64,000 nucleotides of DNA from JAICJC01 sp963813245. Lineage in GTDB: Bacteria; Actinomycetota; Thermoleophilia; Gaiellales; JAICJC01. Position numbers and translations under genes: made by a program. Below the pieces are notes generated by a model, which had not been told where the DNA came from, searched no databases, and was given only the letters and a program-made list of their open reading frames with translations. Location: contig CAWEYE010000008.1 of NCBI GenBank assembly GCA_963813245.1, forward strand, positions 186,001 through 250,000, written 5' to 3'. Within the stretch, counting starts at the first letter, position 1. The number at the start of each line of letters is the position of its first letter. This document shows, in pieces, positions 36,095 to 44,239 of this stretch.

Positions 36095-37174
36095 ATGTCC
36101 GCGCGCACCAATTCGGGGATCACGGCCGGCATGGCGCTCCTGCCGGTGCGCCTGTTCCTGGGTGTGACGTTCGTCTATGCCGGCTACCAGAAGCTGTCGG
36201 ATCCCGGCTTTCTCACCCCGGGCGCCGCGACCTACATCGGCACGCAGCTGCATGCGTTTGCCTCGGGCACGCCGGGCGGCTTCCTCCTGCGGTGGTTCGC
36301 GCTGCCGTTCCCGCGCGCGGCCGGCGTCGGCGTCGCCCTGGCCGAGATCGCGATCGGCCTGCTCACCACCGTCGGGCTCCTGACCCGCCCGGCGGCCGCG
36401 GCGGGGCTCGGGCTGAACCTCGTCCTGTTCCTCACGGCGAGCTGGAGCACCACGCCCTATTTCCTGGGGTCGGACATCGTGTTCTGCTTCGCGTGGCTGC
36501 CCCTCGCTCTCGTCGGAGCGGCCGACCAGCCTGCGGTCGACACCCTGGTGCTCAATCGCCGCGTCCCGGCGCAGCGCGCGGGACGCACGACGCGCAGCGG
36601 GGCGCACGTGTACGGGGCGGCGGCGCCCGACCCGCACACGCGCAGGACGCTGCTGCGGCGCGCGCTCGTGCTGACGGGCGCGGGGACGCTCTCGATCGCC
36701 GCGCTCGCGACGGCCATGCGCGGAAGCGTCCGGCCGGCGCCCGCCCTGTCGGCCCTCGGCTCCGCCCACCGGCGGCCGAAGTCGCCCGCGAAGCATCACC
36801 GCAAGCCGCCCACGAGCACGGGCGGCACCGGCCACACGACGGCGCAGCCCAAGCCCGGCGCGCAGGTCCCCGCCGGAGCGGTCAGGCTCGGCCCGTCGTC
36901 CGGCCTGCAGACGGATGCGGCGGCGATCTACCACGACCCCGCGGACGGCTCTCCGGACATCGTCGTGCGCCGCGGCAACGGAGCACTCGCAGCGTTCAGC
37001 GCCGTCTGCACCCACGCCGGCTGCGAGGTCGGCTTCCAGTCGGGCGTGATCTTCTGCCCCTGCCACGGGTCCGAGTTCGACCCCGCCACCGGCGCGGTCC
37101 TGCGCGGGCCGGCGGTCACTCCGCTCGCACGCAAGCGCGTGATCGAGCGGCGCGGCTCGATCTACGCCGTCTGA
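36095..37174 (+). CDS. DoxX-Rieske fusion membrane protein
   Basis: 359 aa. Residues about 15-155 form a four-helix DoxX/DoxD-like membrane domain (RLFLGVTFVYAGYQKLSDPG). A further helix follows (RRALVLTGAGTLSIAALA, about 190-207), then a Pro/Lys/Gly-rich linker, and from about residue 265 a Rieske [2Fe-2S] domain: C305-T-H307-A-G-C310 and C321-P-C323-H324-G-S, the cluster ligands and disulfide pair of bc1-type Rieske proteins. DoxD-type domains occur in thiosulfate:quinone oxidoreductase. A quinone-linked redox role is inferred. It stands alone between divergent and convergent neighbours. Confidence 0.88.
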   Translation: MSARTNSGITAGMALLPVRLFLGVTFVYAGYQKLSDPGFLTPGAATYIGTQLHAFASGTPGGFLLRWFALPFPRAAGVGVALAEIAIGLLTTVGLLTRPAAAAGLGLNLVLFLTASWSTTPYFLGSDIVFCFAWLPLALVGAADQPAVDTLVLNRRVPAQRAGRTTRSGAHVYGAAAPDPHTRRTLLRRALVLTGAGTLSIAALATAMRGSVRPAPALSALGSAHRRPKSPAKHHRKPPTSTGGTGHTTAQPKPGAQVPAGAVRLGPSSGLQTDAAAIYHDPADGSPDIVVRRGNGALAAFSAVCTHAGCEVGFQSGVIFCPCHGSEFDPATGAVLRGPAVTPLARKRVIERRGSIYAV

Positions 37175-37182
37175 GCGGCGGG

Positions 37183-37758
37183 CTACTCGTGGATCTTGCG
37201 GCCCTCGCTCAGCATGGCGACGTACTTGGCAATCCGCCGCGCCCGCGTCTCCGGCCGGCGGGCCTCCTGGATCCGGTACAGGATCGCGTAGCGGTTGGTG
37301 CTGTCGAGGCCGTCGAAGAACTCCCGGGCCGCGGCGTTTCCGGCCAGCTCCGCCTGGAGATCGTCCGGGACGGTCGCGGTCGAGTGGGAGTCGTACGCCG
37401 CATCCCAGCGGCCGTCGGCCCGAGCGCGCTCGATCTCGGCCATGCCGGCGGCCGCCATCTCGCCGCCGGCGATCAGCGCCTCGGCCCGCTCGCGGTTTCG
37501 CTTCGACCAGCGGCTGCGCGGCTTGCGCGGCGTGAACCGCTGCAGCCAGAAGCGCTCGTCGAGGCGATCCTTCTGACCGTCGATCCAGCCGTGGCACAGC
37601 GCGACCTCGAGGGCGTCCGAGTACGAGACCGACTCCGCGCCGCCGTCCTTGCGCGCGATCCGCAGCCACAAGCCGGCCGACGCGGCGTGCTCGGCCGCGA
37701 GCCACGCGGCCCACTCGGCGCGGGTGGCGAAGCCGACGACCGGCAGGTCAGCCGGCAT
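37183..37758 (-). CDS. YdeI/OmpD-associated family protein
   Basis: 191 aa. Conserved segments: LWLRIARKDGGAESVSYSDA, EVALCHGWIDGQKDRLDERF, WLQRFTPRKPRSRWSKRNRE, and a C-terminal RRIAKYVAMLSEGRKIHE, all typical of the YdeI/OmpD-associated (bacteriocin-protection) family. The biochemical function is unsettled. The ATG at 37758 lies 11 bases inside the end of the upstream dehydratase gene, so the two are co-transcribed. Confidence 0.88.
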   Translation of the reverse strand: MPADLPVVGFATRAEWAAWLAAEHAASAGLWLRIARKDGGAESVSYSDALEVALCHGWIDGQKDRLDERFWLQRFTPRKPRSRWSKRNRERAEALIAGGEMAAAGMAEIERARADGRWDAAYDSHSTATVPDDLQAELAGNAAAREFFDGLDSTNRYAILYRIQEARRPETRARRIAKYVAMLSEGRKIHE

Positions 37759-38722
37759 CGACCTGCGTTTGCTCGAGCAGATCCCGGAGCTGATCGAGGC
37801 TGATGTTGCCGCCGCTTGCGATCAGCGCCACCCGCTTCCCGGCGAGCCGGTCGCGCAGGCGCATCGCGGCCGCAAGCGGTGCGCCTCCGGCCGCCTCGAC
37901 GAGGGTGCTCGTCGCGGCGATCATGCGCGCGGTTGCCGCTCGCAGGTCGGCCTCGGAGACGAGCACGAACTCGTCCAGGTGCCGCCACAGGATGCGCTGG
38001 GGCAGCTCGAACGCGACCCGGGTCGCAAGACCCTCGGCGAACGTCTCCATCCCCGCGGAGACCAGCTGACGGGTGCTCCAGGAGCGCTGCGCCGCCGGCG
38101 CCGCCTCCGACTGGACGCCGATCACCCTGATCGCGGGGCGCAGCGCCTTCGCCGCGATGCAGGCGCCTGCCGCGCCGCTGCCGCCGCCGACCGGCACGAT
38201 GATCGCGTCGAGGCCGGGATCGTCCTCGAGCATCTCGAGCGTGGCCGTGGCGACGCCCGCGATCAGGTGCGGCTCATTGCCGGAATGGACGTAGCGGCTG
38301 CCGTCGCGGGCGGCCAGCTGCTCGCAGTGCTCACGCGCCTCGTCGAAGTCGCGGCCGTGGACCACGATCTTCGCCCCCAGCGCACGGATCGCAGCGACCT
38401 TGAGCGGGTTGGCGCCCTCGGGGACGCAGATCGTGGCCGCAACACCGTGCAGGCGGGCGGCGTAGGCGATCGACTGCCCGTGGTTTCCGGTTGACGCGGT
38501 GATCAGGCCGCGCGCACGCTCGGCCGTCGGCAGCTGCGCGACGAGGTTCAGGCCGCCGCGCACCTTGAACGCCGCCGTTGGCTGGTGGTTCTCGTGCTTC
38601 ACCCACACCTCCGCGCCGACGGCGTCCGCGAGCGCGGGATAGCGGCGAAACGGCGTCCGCGGCAGGTGGGGCTCGATCCGGCGGCGGGCGGCCAGAACGT
38701 CGGCGATCGTCGGCTCGTCCAT
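37748..38722 (-). CDS. Threonine/serine dehydratase-like PLP enzyme
   Basis: 324 aa from ATG 38722 (MDEPTIADVLAARRRIEPH). The PLP-lysine motif is TAAFKVRGG, where most homologues read S-x-K-x-R-G. TGNHGQSIAYAARL and the phosphate-binding VPVGGGSGAAG follow, as in catabolic threonine dehydratases and serine/threo-3-hydroxyaspartate dehydratases. There is no ACT regulatory domain, so it is not the long biosynthetic IlvA. It would deaminate a hydroxy-amino acid to a 2-oxo acid. Confidence 0.87.
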   Translation of the reverse strand: MDEPTIADVLAARRRIEPHLPRTPFRRYPALADAVGAEVWVKHENHQPTAAFKVRGGLNLVAQLPTAERARGLITASTGNHGQSIAYAARLHGVAATICVPEGANPLKVAAIRALGAKIVVHGRDFDEAREHCEQLAARDGSRYVHSGNEPHLIAGVATATLEMLEDDPGLDAIIVPVGGGSGAAGACIAAKALRPAIRVIGVQSEAAPAAQRSWSTRQLVSAGMETFAEGLATRVAFELPQRILWRHLDEFVLVSEADLRAATARMIAATSTLVEAAGGAPLAAAMRLRDRLAGKRVALIASGGNISLDQLRDLLEQTQVDAG

Positions 38723-38745
38723 CCCGGAATCATTACCATCGACCG

Positions 38746-39678
38746 GTGCGCTGGCTCGCAAAGGCCGCATTGCAGAACACCATCTCGGTGCTTCCCCGCA
38801 GCGTCGAGCTGAACGGCGTGCTGCAGCGCTACGGCACCGGATCGATCGTCATGACGCCCGAGCGGGTGGTGTCCAAGCTCGCGCGCGTGGGCGGGCGCCA
38901 CGTCGAGCATCACCGCCGGTTCGGCGCCGGCCCGCTGGCCTCCACGACGGTCGTCGAGATCGGCACGGGCTTTGCGCCCACGCTCCCGGTGGGCCTGTAC
39001 CTGGCGGGCGCCGCGGCCGTGCACACGTTCGACATCGTCAGGCTGACGAACGCCGCCCGCACGGCCGATCTGCTGGCGCAGGTGGCGTCCGCCGCCGACT
39101 CGGGGGCGCTCGAGCGGGAATGCACGTGGGTGCAGCCGCAGCGGCTCGCGCACGTGCGCGAGCTCGCGGCGAACCCGCCGCTCGACCTCGACGCGCTGCT
39201 CGCCGCGATGGGCATCGCCTACCACGTCGGCGACGCCACCCGGTCGGGCCTCGCCCCGGGCTCGGCCGACCTGTTCGTGACCAACAACGTGTTCGAGCAC
39301 GTCCCGGCGGACGCGATCCGGGCGCTGCTCGGCGAGGCCCATCGGACGGGATCGGCCGCCGCGCTGATCAGCCACCACATCGATCTGCGCGACCACTTCG
39401 CCAAGTTCGACCGCAGCCTCGGCGTGTACAACTCGCTGCGGTTCTCGTCCCGCCAGTGGCGCTACCTGAACAGCCGCATGGAGCCGCAGAACCGGCTGCG
39501 CCACTCCGACTACCTGGGGCTGATCGACGAGGCCGGCTTCGAGCTGCTCCTGGACGACTCCCGCACCGGGTCGGACGCGCACTTCGCCGCCGTCCGACCG
39601 GCCGCCGAGTTCGGCCGCTACGGCGAGGACGACCTGCGCGTGATCGACATGTGGGTCGCCGCCCGCCGTCGCGACTGA
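38746..39678 (+). CDS. SAM-dependent methyltransferase-like protein
   Basis: 310 aa from GTG 38746 (VRWLAKAALQNTISVLPR). Motif I reads VVEIGTGFAPTLPVGLYLAG, with the acid residue in HTFDIVRL, a middle VGDATRSGL and ADLFVTNNVFEHVPADAI. This matches class I methyltransferases that act on sugars or small molecules, although the loop is longer than in most. Diverges from the dehydratase by 23 bases, so the promoters overlap. Substrate unknown. Confidence 0.75.
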   Translation: MRWLAKAALQNTISVLPRSVELNGVLQRYGTGSIVMTPERVVSKLARVGGRHVEHHRRFGAGPLASTTVVEIGTGFAPTLPVGLYLAGAAAVHTFDIVRLTNAARTADLLAQVASAADSGALERECTWVQPQRLAHVRELAANPPLDLDALLAAMGIAYHVGDATRSGLAPGSADLFVTNNVFEHVPADAIRALLGEAHRTGSAAALISHHIDLRDHFAKFDRSLGVYNSLRFSSRQWRYLNSRMEPQNRLRHSDYLGLIDEAGFELLLDDSRTGSDAHFAAVRPAAEFGRYGEDDLRVIDMWVAARRRD

Positions 39679-39682
39679 CGGC

Positions 39683-41146
39683 TCACAGCGCCGGCCCGGG
39701 CGGATCGCCGAGCGGGACATCGAACGAGATCCGCGTCCCGCCCTCCGGGGCCGAGTCGATGTCGACGACCCCGCCCGCCATCCGCACGCGCTCGACCATC
39801 GTGTCGAGGCCGATATGCAGGACGCGGTCGGGCCGGTTGGTTGCCTCGGCGAGGTCGAACCCGTGCCCGTCGTCGGCGACGACGCCGGTGAGGGAGTCGC
39901 GCCGGTGGGCGACGGTGACGAGGATGTGCGCCGCACCCGAGTGCTTGCGGACGTTGGCGATCGCCTCCTGCACGGTGCGGTAGACGAGCTCCTCGACCGA
40001 CCACTCGAACCGCGTCCGAGGGACGTTCACGGTCACCTCGGCGCCGATCTCGGCCCCGGCCTGCTCCACCATCGCGGTGATCGCGGGCGCCATCCCCTGC
40101 TCGTGCAGCACCGCCGGCCGCAGCTGGAACGTGAGCCGGCGCGTGCGCTCGGTGGCCTGCTCGAGCGTCTCGCGGGCGCGCTGGAGAGCAGCCCGCAGCC
40201 GCTCCTCGTCGCCGGTCGTGTTGAGCACCCGGTCGATCGCGATCATCGCTGCGGTCATCACCTGGATCGTGTCGTCGTGGAGCGACGTCGCGATCCGCCC
40301 GCGCTCGGCCTCCTCGGCCTGGAGCATCGCCGCGACGATCTCACGCCGATGCACCTCCTCGTTTGCGACCGACTGCGCGACCAGACGCTCGGTGATGTCG
40401 CGGATGGCGGCGATCGCGAGCGCGCCGGACTCGACCTCGATGCTCGAGAGGCTGATCTCGGCGGGGAACTCGGTGCCGTCCTTGCGCAGGCCGAACAGCT
40501 CGAGGTCGGCGCCCATCGAGCGTGTGCCCGGATCGGCGAAGTAGCGGCCGCGATGGACCACGTGGGCGCGGTGGAATCGCTCCGGCACGAGCCGCTCGAC
40601 CCGCTCGCCGAGCAGCTCCTCGCGGCCGTACCCGAACACGCGCTCCACCTGCTGGTTCACGAGCATGATGCGGCCGGCCTCATCGACGCCCACGACGGCG
40701 TCGGGGGCGGCCTCGAGCAGCTGCTCGAATCGGCGCTCGGCCGATTGGCGGTCGGTGATGTCGCGGATGGCGGCGATCGCGAGCGCGCCGGACTCGACCT
40801 CGATGCTCGACAGGCTGATCTCGGCGGGGAACTCGCTCCCGTCCTTGCGCACCGCGAGCAGCGCGAGGTCGGCGCCCATCGGCCGCGTCCGCGGGTCGGC
40901 GAGGTAGCGGGCGCGGTGCGAGACGTGGAGCCGGTGGAAGCGCTCCGGCACCAGCCGCTCGACGGGCTCGCCGATCAGCTCGTCGCGGCCATAGCCGAAC
41001 ACGCGCTCCACCTGGCGGTTCACCAGCACGATCACGCCGAATTCGTCGACTCCGACGACGGCGTCCGGGGCGAACTCGAGCAGCTGCTCGAACTGGCGCT
41101 CGGCCGCCCGGGCGCGCTCATCCGTGGAGTCGTGCGGGTCACTCAC
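39683..41146 (-). CDS. Tandem-PAS sensor histidine kinase (NarL-type HisKA_3)
   Basis: 487 aa, cytoplasmic. PAS1 (about 15-130) and PAS2 (about 136-251) are near-identical, each with FAPDAVVGVDE or AAPDAVVGVDE, NxQVERVFGYGR-E-L-G, and KDGxEFPAEISLSSIEV. A HisKA_3 domain follows with the phospho-accepting His290 in RIATSLHDDTIQVM, then the ATPase (VQEAIANVRKHSGA; DDGHGFDLAEA). The DNA of the two PAS repeats at 40390 and 40753 is identical over about 80 bases except for one or two changes. The cognate NarL-type regulator is not in the window. Confidence 0.92.
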   Translation of the reverse strand: MSDPHDSTDERARAAERQFEQLLEFAPDAVVGVDEFGVIVLVNRQVERVFGYGRDELIGEPVERLVPERFHRLHVSHRARYLADPRTRPMGADLALLAVRKDGSEFPAEISLSSIEVESGALAIAAIRDITDRQSAERRFEQLLEAAPDAVVGVDEAGRIMLVNQQVERVFGYGREELLGERVERLVPERFHRAHVVHRGRYFADPGTRSMGADLELFGLRKDGTEFPAEISLSSIEVESGALAIAAIRDITERLVAQSVANEEVHRREIVAAMLQAEEAERGRIATSLHDDTIQVMTAAMIAIDRVLNTTGDEERLRAALQRARETLEQATERTRRLTFQLRPAVLHEQGMAPAITAMVEQAGAEIGAEVTVNVPRTRFEWSVEELVYRTVQEAIANVRKHSGAAHILVTVAHRRDSLTGVVADDGHGFDLAEATNRPDRVLHIGLDTMVERVRMAGGVVDIDSAPEGGTRISFDVPLGDPPGPAL

Positions 41147-41265
41147 GGATGGTGCTCCTTGCCTCTGGTCATCACCCAGCTGTCCGCCGCCCGCGCGGAA
41201 TCAAAGCACCGCCCGGACCTCGTGTCAAACGAGGCGAACGGCCGATCCCGGCTGCGTGAGCCGCG

Positions 41266-42192
41266 TCAGCCGGCGGGCGGCAGCGGCGTGCCCCGGGCCT
41301 CGAGGCTCTCGCGCTCGGACTCGATCGCCGCCGCGTCGAAGCGGAAGTAGGAGCGCGGCGGCAGCGGCCCCCACGTGTTCGACGAGAAGCGGTCGTCGGG
41401 GAACGTGCGCGGCTCGTGCTCGGGCTCGAGCTGCTCCATGTCGCAATAGCACTCGACGTGGAGCGGCTCCTCGGTGATGCGCACGTAGCCGCACATGTTC
41501 TGGGCGATGCCGTGCCTGACCGGGCCCCATGACAGCCAGCGACCGTGCTGGCCGAGGTTGTCGAACAGCGAGCGCAGGGCGCCCAGGTCGACGTAGTCGA
41601 AGGCGATGTGATGAAAGTGCGGCCGCTCGGCCTTGACGAGCGCCATCTGATGGTGCTCGGGGTTCACGTGGAACCAGGTGCCGGCGTCGCCGAGGTAGTC
41701 GGAGATCTCCATCCCCAGGACATCCGTATGGAACCGCGTGACCGCTTCCATGTCGGCCGCCAGGCGGTTGATGTGGCCGAGCTTGCGCGGCCGCAGCCCG
41801 GGCAGCTCGGCGGTGCTGCGCACGACGGCCGGGCGCCGGTCGGCCTCGTGCCGATAGGGCAGGATGTGGTGCTCGAACCCCTCGGGGTCCGTCACCGCCA
41901 GGTGGTCGCCGCGGTCCTCCCACGCCTCCCAGGTCGACGCCAGCCATTCGCGCGCAACGGTCAGCGGGACGCTGCGGCGAAGCTGCCACGCACAGTGGTC
42001 GTAGCCCAGCTCGGCGCCGGGCTGGGCGGCCACGAGCTCGAGCGAGCACGGCTCGTAGTCGCACACGAGCGCCGCCCGCTCGGGGCCGAGCTCCCGCACC
42101 GTCAGGCCGAACTGGATGGCGTAGCGGGCGGCCGCCTCGCCGACGTCGCCCACCCGCAGGCAGACGTGATCGATCTTTCGTAGCCGGATCAT
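41266..42192 (-). CDS. Type I extradiol dioxygenase-like VOC protein
   Basis: 308 aa from ATG 42192, with a GGGAGG ribosome site. Two paired VOC modules: the first (about 1-130) begins IRLRKIDHVCLRVGDV; the second starts LGHINRLAADMEAVTRFHTD. The 2-His-1-Glu iron site is visible as the His in LGHINR, the His in FHHIAFDYVD and the Glu in LHVECYCDMEQ. It is therefore expected to cleave a catechol-type ring next to the diol using Fe(II) and O2. The substrate is unknown. It diverges from the PLP decarboxylase. Confidence 0.85.
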   Translation of the reverse strand: MIRLRKIDHVCLRVGDVGEAAARYAIQFGLTVRELGPERAALVCDYEPCSLELVAAQPGAELGYDHCAWQLRRSVPLTVAREWLASTWEAWEDRGDHLAVTDPEGFEHHILPYRHEADRRPAVVRSTAELPGLRPRKLGHINRLAADMEAVTRFHTDVLGMEISDYLGDAGTWFHVNPEHHQMALVKAERPHFHHIAFDYVDLGALRSLFDNLGQHGRWLSWGPVRHGIAQNMCGYVRITEEPLHVECYCDMEQLEPEHEPRTFPDDRFSSNTWGPLPPRSYFRFDAAAIESERESLEARGTPLPPAG

Positions 42193-42235
42193 GTGGGCCT
42201 CCCGGCGGGAAATATAGATCGGCGATGATGCGGGC

Positions 42236-43639
42236 ATGACTGACTCATCGCTTGCGCTCGGCGACGCCCGCTCGGAGACGCTCGAGCACGGGCTCGCCCT
42301 GATCCTCGAGGCATGGCGGGGATTCGACCACGCCCGGCCCTACCAGCCGCCGATCACCGACGCCATGCGCGCGCTCCTGTCGGAGGACCTGCCGGAAGCG
42401 GGAGTCGGCCCGCACGCGGCGCTGGACGAGGTCGGCGAGATCCTGGACGAGAGCCTCGCCCACGCCCGGCCGCGGTTCTTCGGCTACGTCGGCTCGTCGG
42501 GCCTCGAGCTCGGCGTCCTGGCCGACGCGCTGGCCGCCTCGCACGACATCAACCTGGCCGCGAGCGCCGCCGCCGCCGATCTGGTCGAGCGCCAGACCCT
42601 GCGCTGGGTCGGCGACCTGGTCGGCTTCCCGGCCGCGACGGGCACGTTCACGAGCGGCGGGATGATCTCCAACCTGACCGCCCTGACCGCCGCCCGCGAG
42701 CGGGCGCAGCCGGGCAGCCGGCTCGACGGCTGCGACGGCCGCGGCGTGGTCTACGCGAGCGCCGAGGCGCATTCGAGCGTCGAGCGGGCCGTCGAGGTGC
42801 TCGGCCTGGGCCGGCGGTCGCTGCGGGTGATCGCGATCGACTCGTCGCGGCGCATGCAGCCGGCCGCGCTGGCTGCGGCCGTCGAGCGCGACGTTGCCGA
42901 CGGGCGGGTGCCGGTCGCCGTGGTCGCGACCGCCGGCACCACGCTCACGGGGGCCGTCGACCCGATCCGCCCGATCGCCGAGGTGTGCGCCGCCCACGGC
43001 CTGTGGCTGCACGTCGACGGGGCGTACGGGCTGCCCGCCGCCGCGACGCGGTCGGCCGGCCCGTTGTTCGATGGGCTGGAGCTGGCCGACTCGGCCGCGC
43101 TCGACGGGCACAAGTGGCTCTTCGTGCCGAAGGCCTGCGGCGTCCTCCTGGTGCGCAGGCGCTCCGACCTCGAGGCGGCGTTCTCGCACGAGGCGCCCTA
43201 TATCCCCGACGTCGAGCTGGCCGAGCATCCGGTCGACTGGACGCTCGAGTACTCACGCCCCTTCCGGGCGCTGAAGCTGTGGCTCGCGCTGCGGGCGCAC
43301 GGCGCGTCCGCCTTCCGCGATGCGATCGAGCACGACCTCGCGCTCGCCCGGCTCGTGGCCGACCGCGTGCGGGCCGCCGACGACCTGGAGCTGCTGGTCG
43401 AGCCGGCGCTCTCGATCGTCCCGTTCCGGCGCATCCCCGCCCGGGGCGACGTCGACGAGCACAACCGCCGCCTGGTCGGCGAGCTGCAGCGCGACGGCCG
43501 GCTGTACGTGACCGGCGCCGTCGTCGACGGCCAGTGGTGCCTGCGGCCGTGCATCGTCAACTACCGCACCACCGAGTCCGACGCCCACGCGCTGGTCGAC
43601 ATCGTGCGCGAGGTGGGCCTCCGCATCGAGACGGAATGA
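42236..43639 (+). CDS. Group II PLP-dependent amino acid decarboxylase
   Basis: 467 aa. The fold-type I decarboxylase motifs are SGGMISNLTALTAARE for cofactor phosphate, AEAHSSVERAVEVLG with the His that stacks on PLP, HVDGAYGLPA for the pyridine nitrogen and DGHKWLFVPKACG with the Schiff-base Lys. It belongs with aromatic-L-amino-acid, glutamate and aspartate decarboxylases; the substrate cannot be assigned. A TATAGAT element at 42213-42219 may be the -10 of the shared divergent promoter. The next gene overlaps its stop (ATGA). Confidence 0.92.
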   Translation: MTDSSLALGDARSETLEHGLALILEAWRGFDHARPYQPPITDAMRALLSEDLPEAGVGPHAALDEVGEILDESLAHARPRFFGYVGSSGLELGVLADALAASHDINLAASAAAADLVERQTLRWVGDLVGFPAATGTFTSGGMISNLTALTAARERAQPGSRLDGCDGRGVVYASAEAHSSVERAVEVLGLGRRSLRVIAIDSSRRMQPAALAAAVERDVADGRVPVAVVATAGTTLTGAVDPIRPIAEVCAAHGLWLHVDGAYGLPAAATRSAGPLFDGLELADSAALDGHKWLFVPKACGVLLVRRRSDLEAAFSHEAPYIPDVELAEHPVDWTLEYSRPFRALKLWLALRAHGASAFRDAIEHDLALARLVADRVRAADDLELLVEPALSIVPFRRIPARGDVDEHNRRLVGELQRDGRLYVTGAVVDGQWCLRPCIVNYRTTESDAHALVDIVREVGLRIETE

Positions 43640-44235
43640 CCGTCGCGATCGTCTTCGAGACGCACGCGACGAGCACCGACAACGAGGCCGGGATCGCGAC
43701 AGGGTGGCTCCCAGGCGACCTGTCCGAGACCGGCCTGCGGCAGGCGGCCGAGCTCGGCGAGCGGCGCCCTGCCGGCGGGTTCGCGGCCGTCTTCACGTCA
43801 GACCTGGCGCGAGCGGTGCGGACGGCCGAGATCGCGTTCGCGGGCACCGCTGTCCCCATCCATCACGACCCACGGCTCCGCGAATGCAACTACGGCCGGC
43901 TGAACGGGGCGCCGGTGGCGGTGCTCGAGCAGGAGCGGCCGCGCCGGGTGTCAGACGCCTTCCCGGATGGTGAGAGCTACCGCGACGTCGCCGCCCGGGT
44001 GGGCGCGTTCCTGGCCGATCTGCACCCCCGGTTCAAGGGCCGGCGGATCCTCGTCATCGGCCACGCGGCGACCTGCTGGTCGCTCGACCACCTGCTCGCC
44101 GGAGCGAGCCTCGCCGAGCTCGTCCCCGCGCCGTTTCACTGGCGCGAGGGCTGGGACTACATCGTGCCTGCAACCGGGGTCAGACCCGACGCAGGAAGCG
44201 TCACGGATCCGTCACGGCCGCCGTTCGGGGTCTGA
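43636..44235 (+). CDS. Histidine phosphatase-like protein with altered RHG motif
   Basis: 199 aa. The overall pattern is that of the phosphoglycerate mutase-like superfamily: LSETGLRQAAELGER, FTSDLARAVRTAEIAF (second Arg), LRECNYGRLNG with the acid residue, and VIGHAATCWSLDHLL with the second catalytic His. The first motif, normally R-H-G-E, reads E-T-H-A-T-S, keeping the His but losing the Arg. Phosphatase activity is therefore uncertain. The last 20 codons run through the palindromic repeats, and the stop TGA lies inside one of them. Confidence 0.8.
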   Translation: MTVAIVFETHATSTDNEAGIATGWLPGDLSETGLRQAAELGERRPAGGFAAVFTSDLARAVRTAEIAFAGTAVPIHHDPRLRECNYGRLNGAPVAVLEQERPRRVSDAFPDGESYRDVAARVGAFLADLHPRFKGRRILVIGHAATCWSLDHLLAGASLAELVPAPFHWREGWDYIVPATGVRPDAGSVTDPSRPPFGV

Positions 44236-44239
44236 CCCC
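44176..44239. repeat. Pair of GGGGTC-W-GACCCC palindromes at a convergent gene overlap
   Basis: ggggtcagaccc (44176-44187; the 13th base is g instead of c) and ggggtctgacccc (44227-44239, perfect), with acggatccgt, itself a palindrome, between them. The phosphatase stop TGA (44233-44235) is inside the second core, and zwf reads G-S-D-P from the same core on the other strand. So the tails of both proteins appear to be repeat-derived. Confidence 0.8.

Noticed and set aside
40390..40835. Repeat that might look like a short tandem or CRISPR-like array
   Set aside because: Only two copies, 363 bases apart, and both encode the same part of PAS domains; it is an internal gene duplication.
43947..43959. 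ggtgtcagacgcc, a 12-of-13 match to the palindrome consensus inside the phosphatase gene
   Set aside because: One arm position does not pair and it lies mid-gene in a conserved-looking helix with none of the usual flanks; likely chance.
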